Part shown: positions 63,678 to 64,000 of the stretch, in pieces | Layout of the letters: each line of letters begins with the position of its first letter | How positions within the stretch are numbered: position 1 is the first letter of the stretch | Origin: Streptomyces decoyicus | GTDB lineage: Bacteria; Actinomycetota; Actinomycetes; Streptomycetales; Streptomycetaceae | Length of the DNA stretch: 64,000 nucleotides | Direction of reading: 5' to 3' | NCBI RefSeq assembly: GCF_019880305.1 | Contig: NZ_CP082301.1 | Span: forward strand, 6,758,001 to 6,822,000 | Notes under the pieces: model-generated | The model's database searches: none | The model's input: only the letters and a program-made list of their open reading frames with translations | Told to the model about the DNA's origin: nothing | Translations under genes and position numbers: made by a program

Positions 63678-63709
63678 CCCCGGCCGAACGGGGGAATTCG
63701 GCCGGGGCG
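63678..63709 (+). terminator. Hairpin after the SDR gene
   Basis: A perfect stem CCCCGGCCGAA / TTCGGCCGGGG with an 8-base loop lies 30 bases after the SDR stop codon. Confidence 0.65.
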
Positions 63710-63856
63710 GCTCGGGTGGCGCGGGCGGTGACGGCGGTGGCCCCGGAGGCCTGCTGCCGTGCGGCGGCGGGCCGGCTTCCCCTGGGGGAGGGCCCTCGGA
63801 CGCCGTCGTACCGGCACCCGCTTCCAATTGAACGATAAACCATTGAGTCGGATTCC

Positions 63857-63890
63857 GGGGCATCGGGTGACCGCTCTCACCCGATGCCCC
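63857..63890. terminator. Strong hairpin before the gene at the window edge
   Basis: A perfect 14-bp stem (GGGGCATCGGGTGA / TCACCCGATGCCCC) with a 6-base loop. It lies just downstream of the minus-strand gene at the edge and probably terminates it. Confidence 0.7.
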
Positions 63891-63919
63891 CGACCGCGTC
63901 GGTCATCGGCAGGGCCCCG

Positions 63920-64000
63920 TCAGGGCTCGATGCGGATCGGACGGTAGCCGTCGTCCAGCAGACGCGGCAGATACCACTCCAGCGCCTCGACGGTCTGCGC
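63920..64000 (-). CDS. Partial gene, probable polysaccharide deacetylase C-terminus
   Basis: The minus strand reads AQTVEALEWYLPRLLDDGYR, then PIRIEP and a stop at 63922-63920. The pattern QTVEAL..YLP.L..DGY is the usual end of NodB-type polysaccharide deacetylases. The rest is outside the window. Confidence 0.5.
   Translation of the reverse strand, partial: AQTVEALEWYLPRLLDDGYRPIRIEP

Overview
The window is high-GC DNA with strong GC3 codon bias, GGAGG-type ribosome binding sites, many translationally coupled genes and typical actinobacterial families (DUF1490, MocR regulators, IS701 and IS110 elements, alternative ribosomal proteins). It is best read as a chromosome segment of Streptomyces or a very close relative. 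No rRNA, tRNA or CRISPR array is visible.

Left part (1-18.8 kb), accessory and decaying. After a few small or broken genes comes one 13 kb gene (14272 to 1208, minus strand). It encodes a 4354-residue protein made of 44 tandem immunoglobulin-like repeats, with no visible signal peptide or wall anchor. Blocks of about ten repeats have been duplicated at a spacing near 3.0 kb. Upstream is a graveyard: a phospholipase-D-like remnant, two IS5-type transposase scraps, a frameshifted tyrosine integrase cut by a MITE-like element, a complete IS701-family IS, another IS5 scrap and a truncated rhodanese.

Middle part (18.8-37 kb), a metal-homeostasis island that looks zinc-centred. A minus-strand operon encodes an ABC metal importer, a DUF1490/PacL-like protein and a CtpC-like P1B ATPase. 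Next are a CmtR-like ArsR sensor with a small CDF-like transporter, then a second ABC importer (binding protein, ATPase, two permeases) ending in a Fur/Zur-type regulator. Two divergent operons and a third nearby operon encode cysteine-free ribosomal proteins (S18, L31, L33 / L28, S14 / L32) together with three CobW-family (COG0523) proteins. Only one CobW protein is canonical; the other two have lost the P-loop. A small Cys-rich protein and a WD40-like protein also belong here. Four ATGRNNNYCAT-type palindromes sit in front of these units, as expected for Zur operators. In zinc starvation the set would import zinc, replace zinc-containing ribosomal proteins and supply metal chaperones.

Right part (37-64 kb), mostly ordinary chromosome. 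A degenerate 1.9 kb stretch and a frameshifted IS110 transposase are followed by: a PcaD-PcaC fusion (PcaD nucleophile position is Asn), an MBL-fold hydrolase, exonuclease III, a secreted SGNH hydrolase, a DUF6278-like protein, a glutamate-type ABC transporter (four genes), a methyltransferase, a MAB_1171c-like membrane protein with an ImmA/IrrE-type metalloprotease, a secreted S15-type hydrolase, a second methyltransferase behind an eight-fold 8-bp repeat, an alpha/beta hydrolase divergent from a MocR regulator, a small conserved protein, a glutathionyl-hydroquinone reductase, an ATP-dependent DNA ligase, an MMPL transporter, an SDR and the end of a probable polysaccharide deacetylase.
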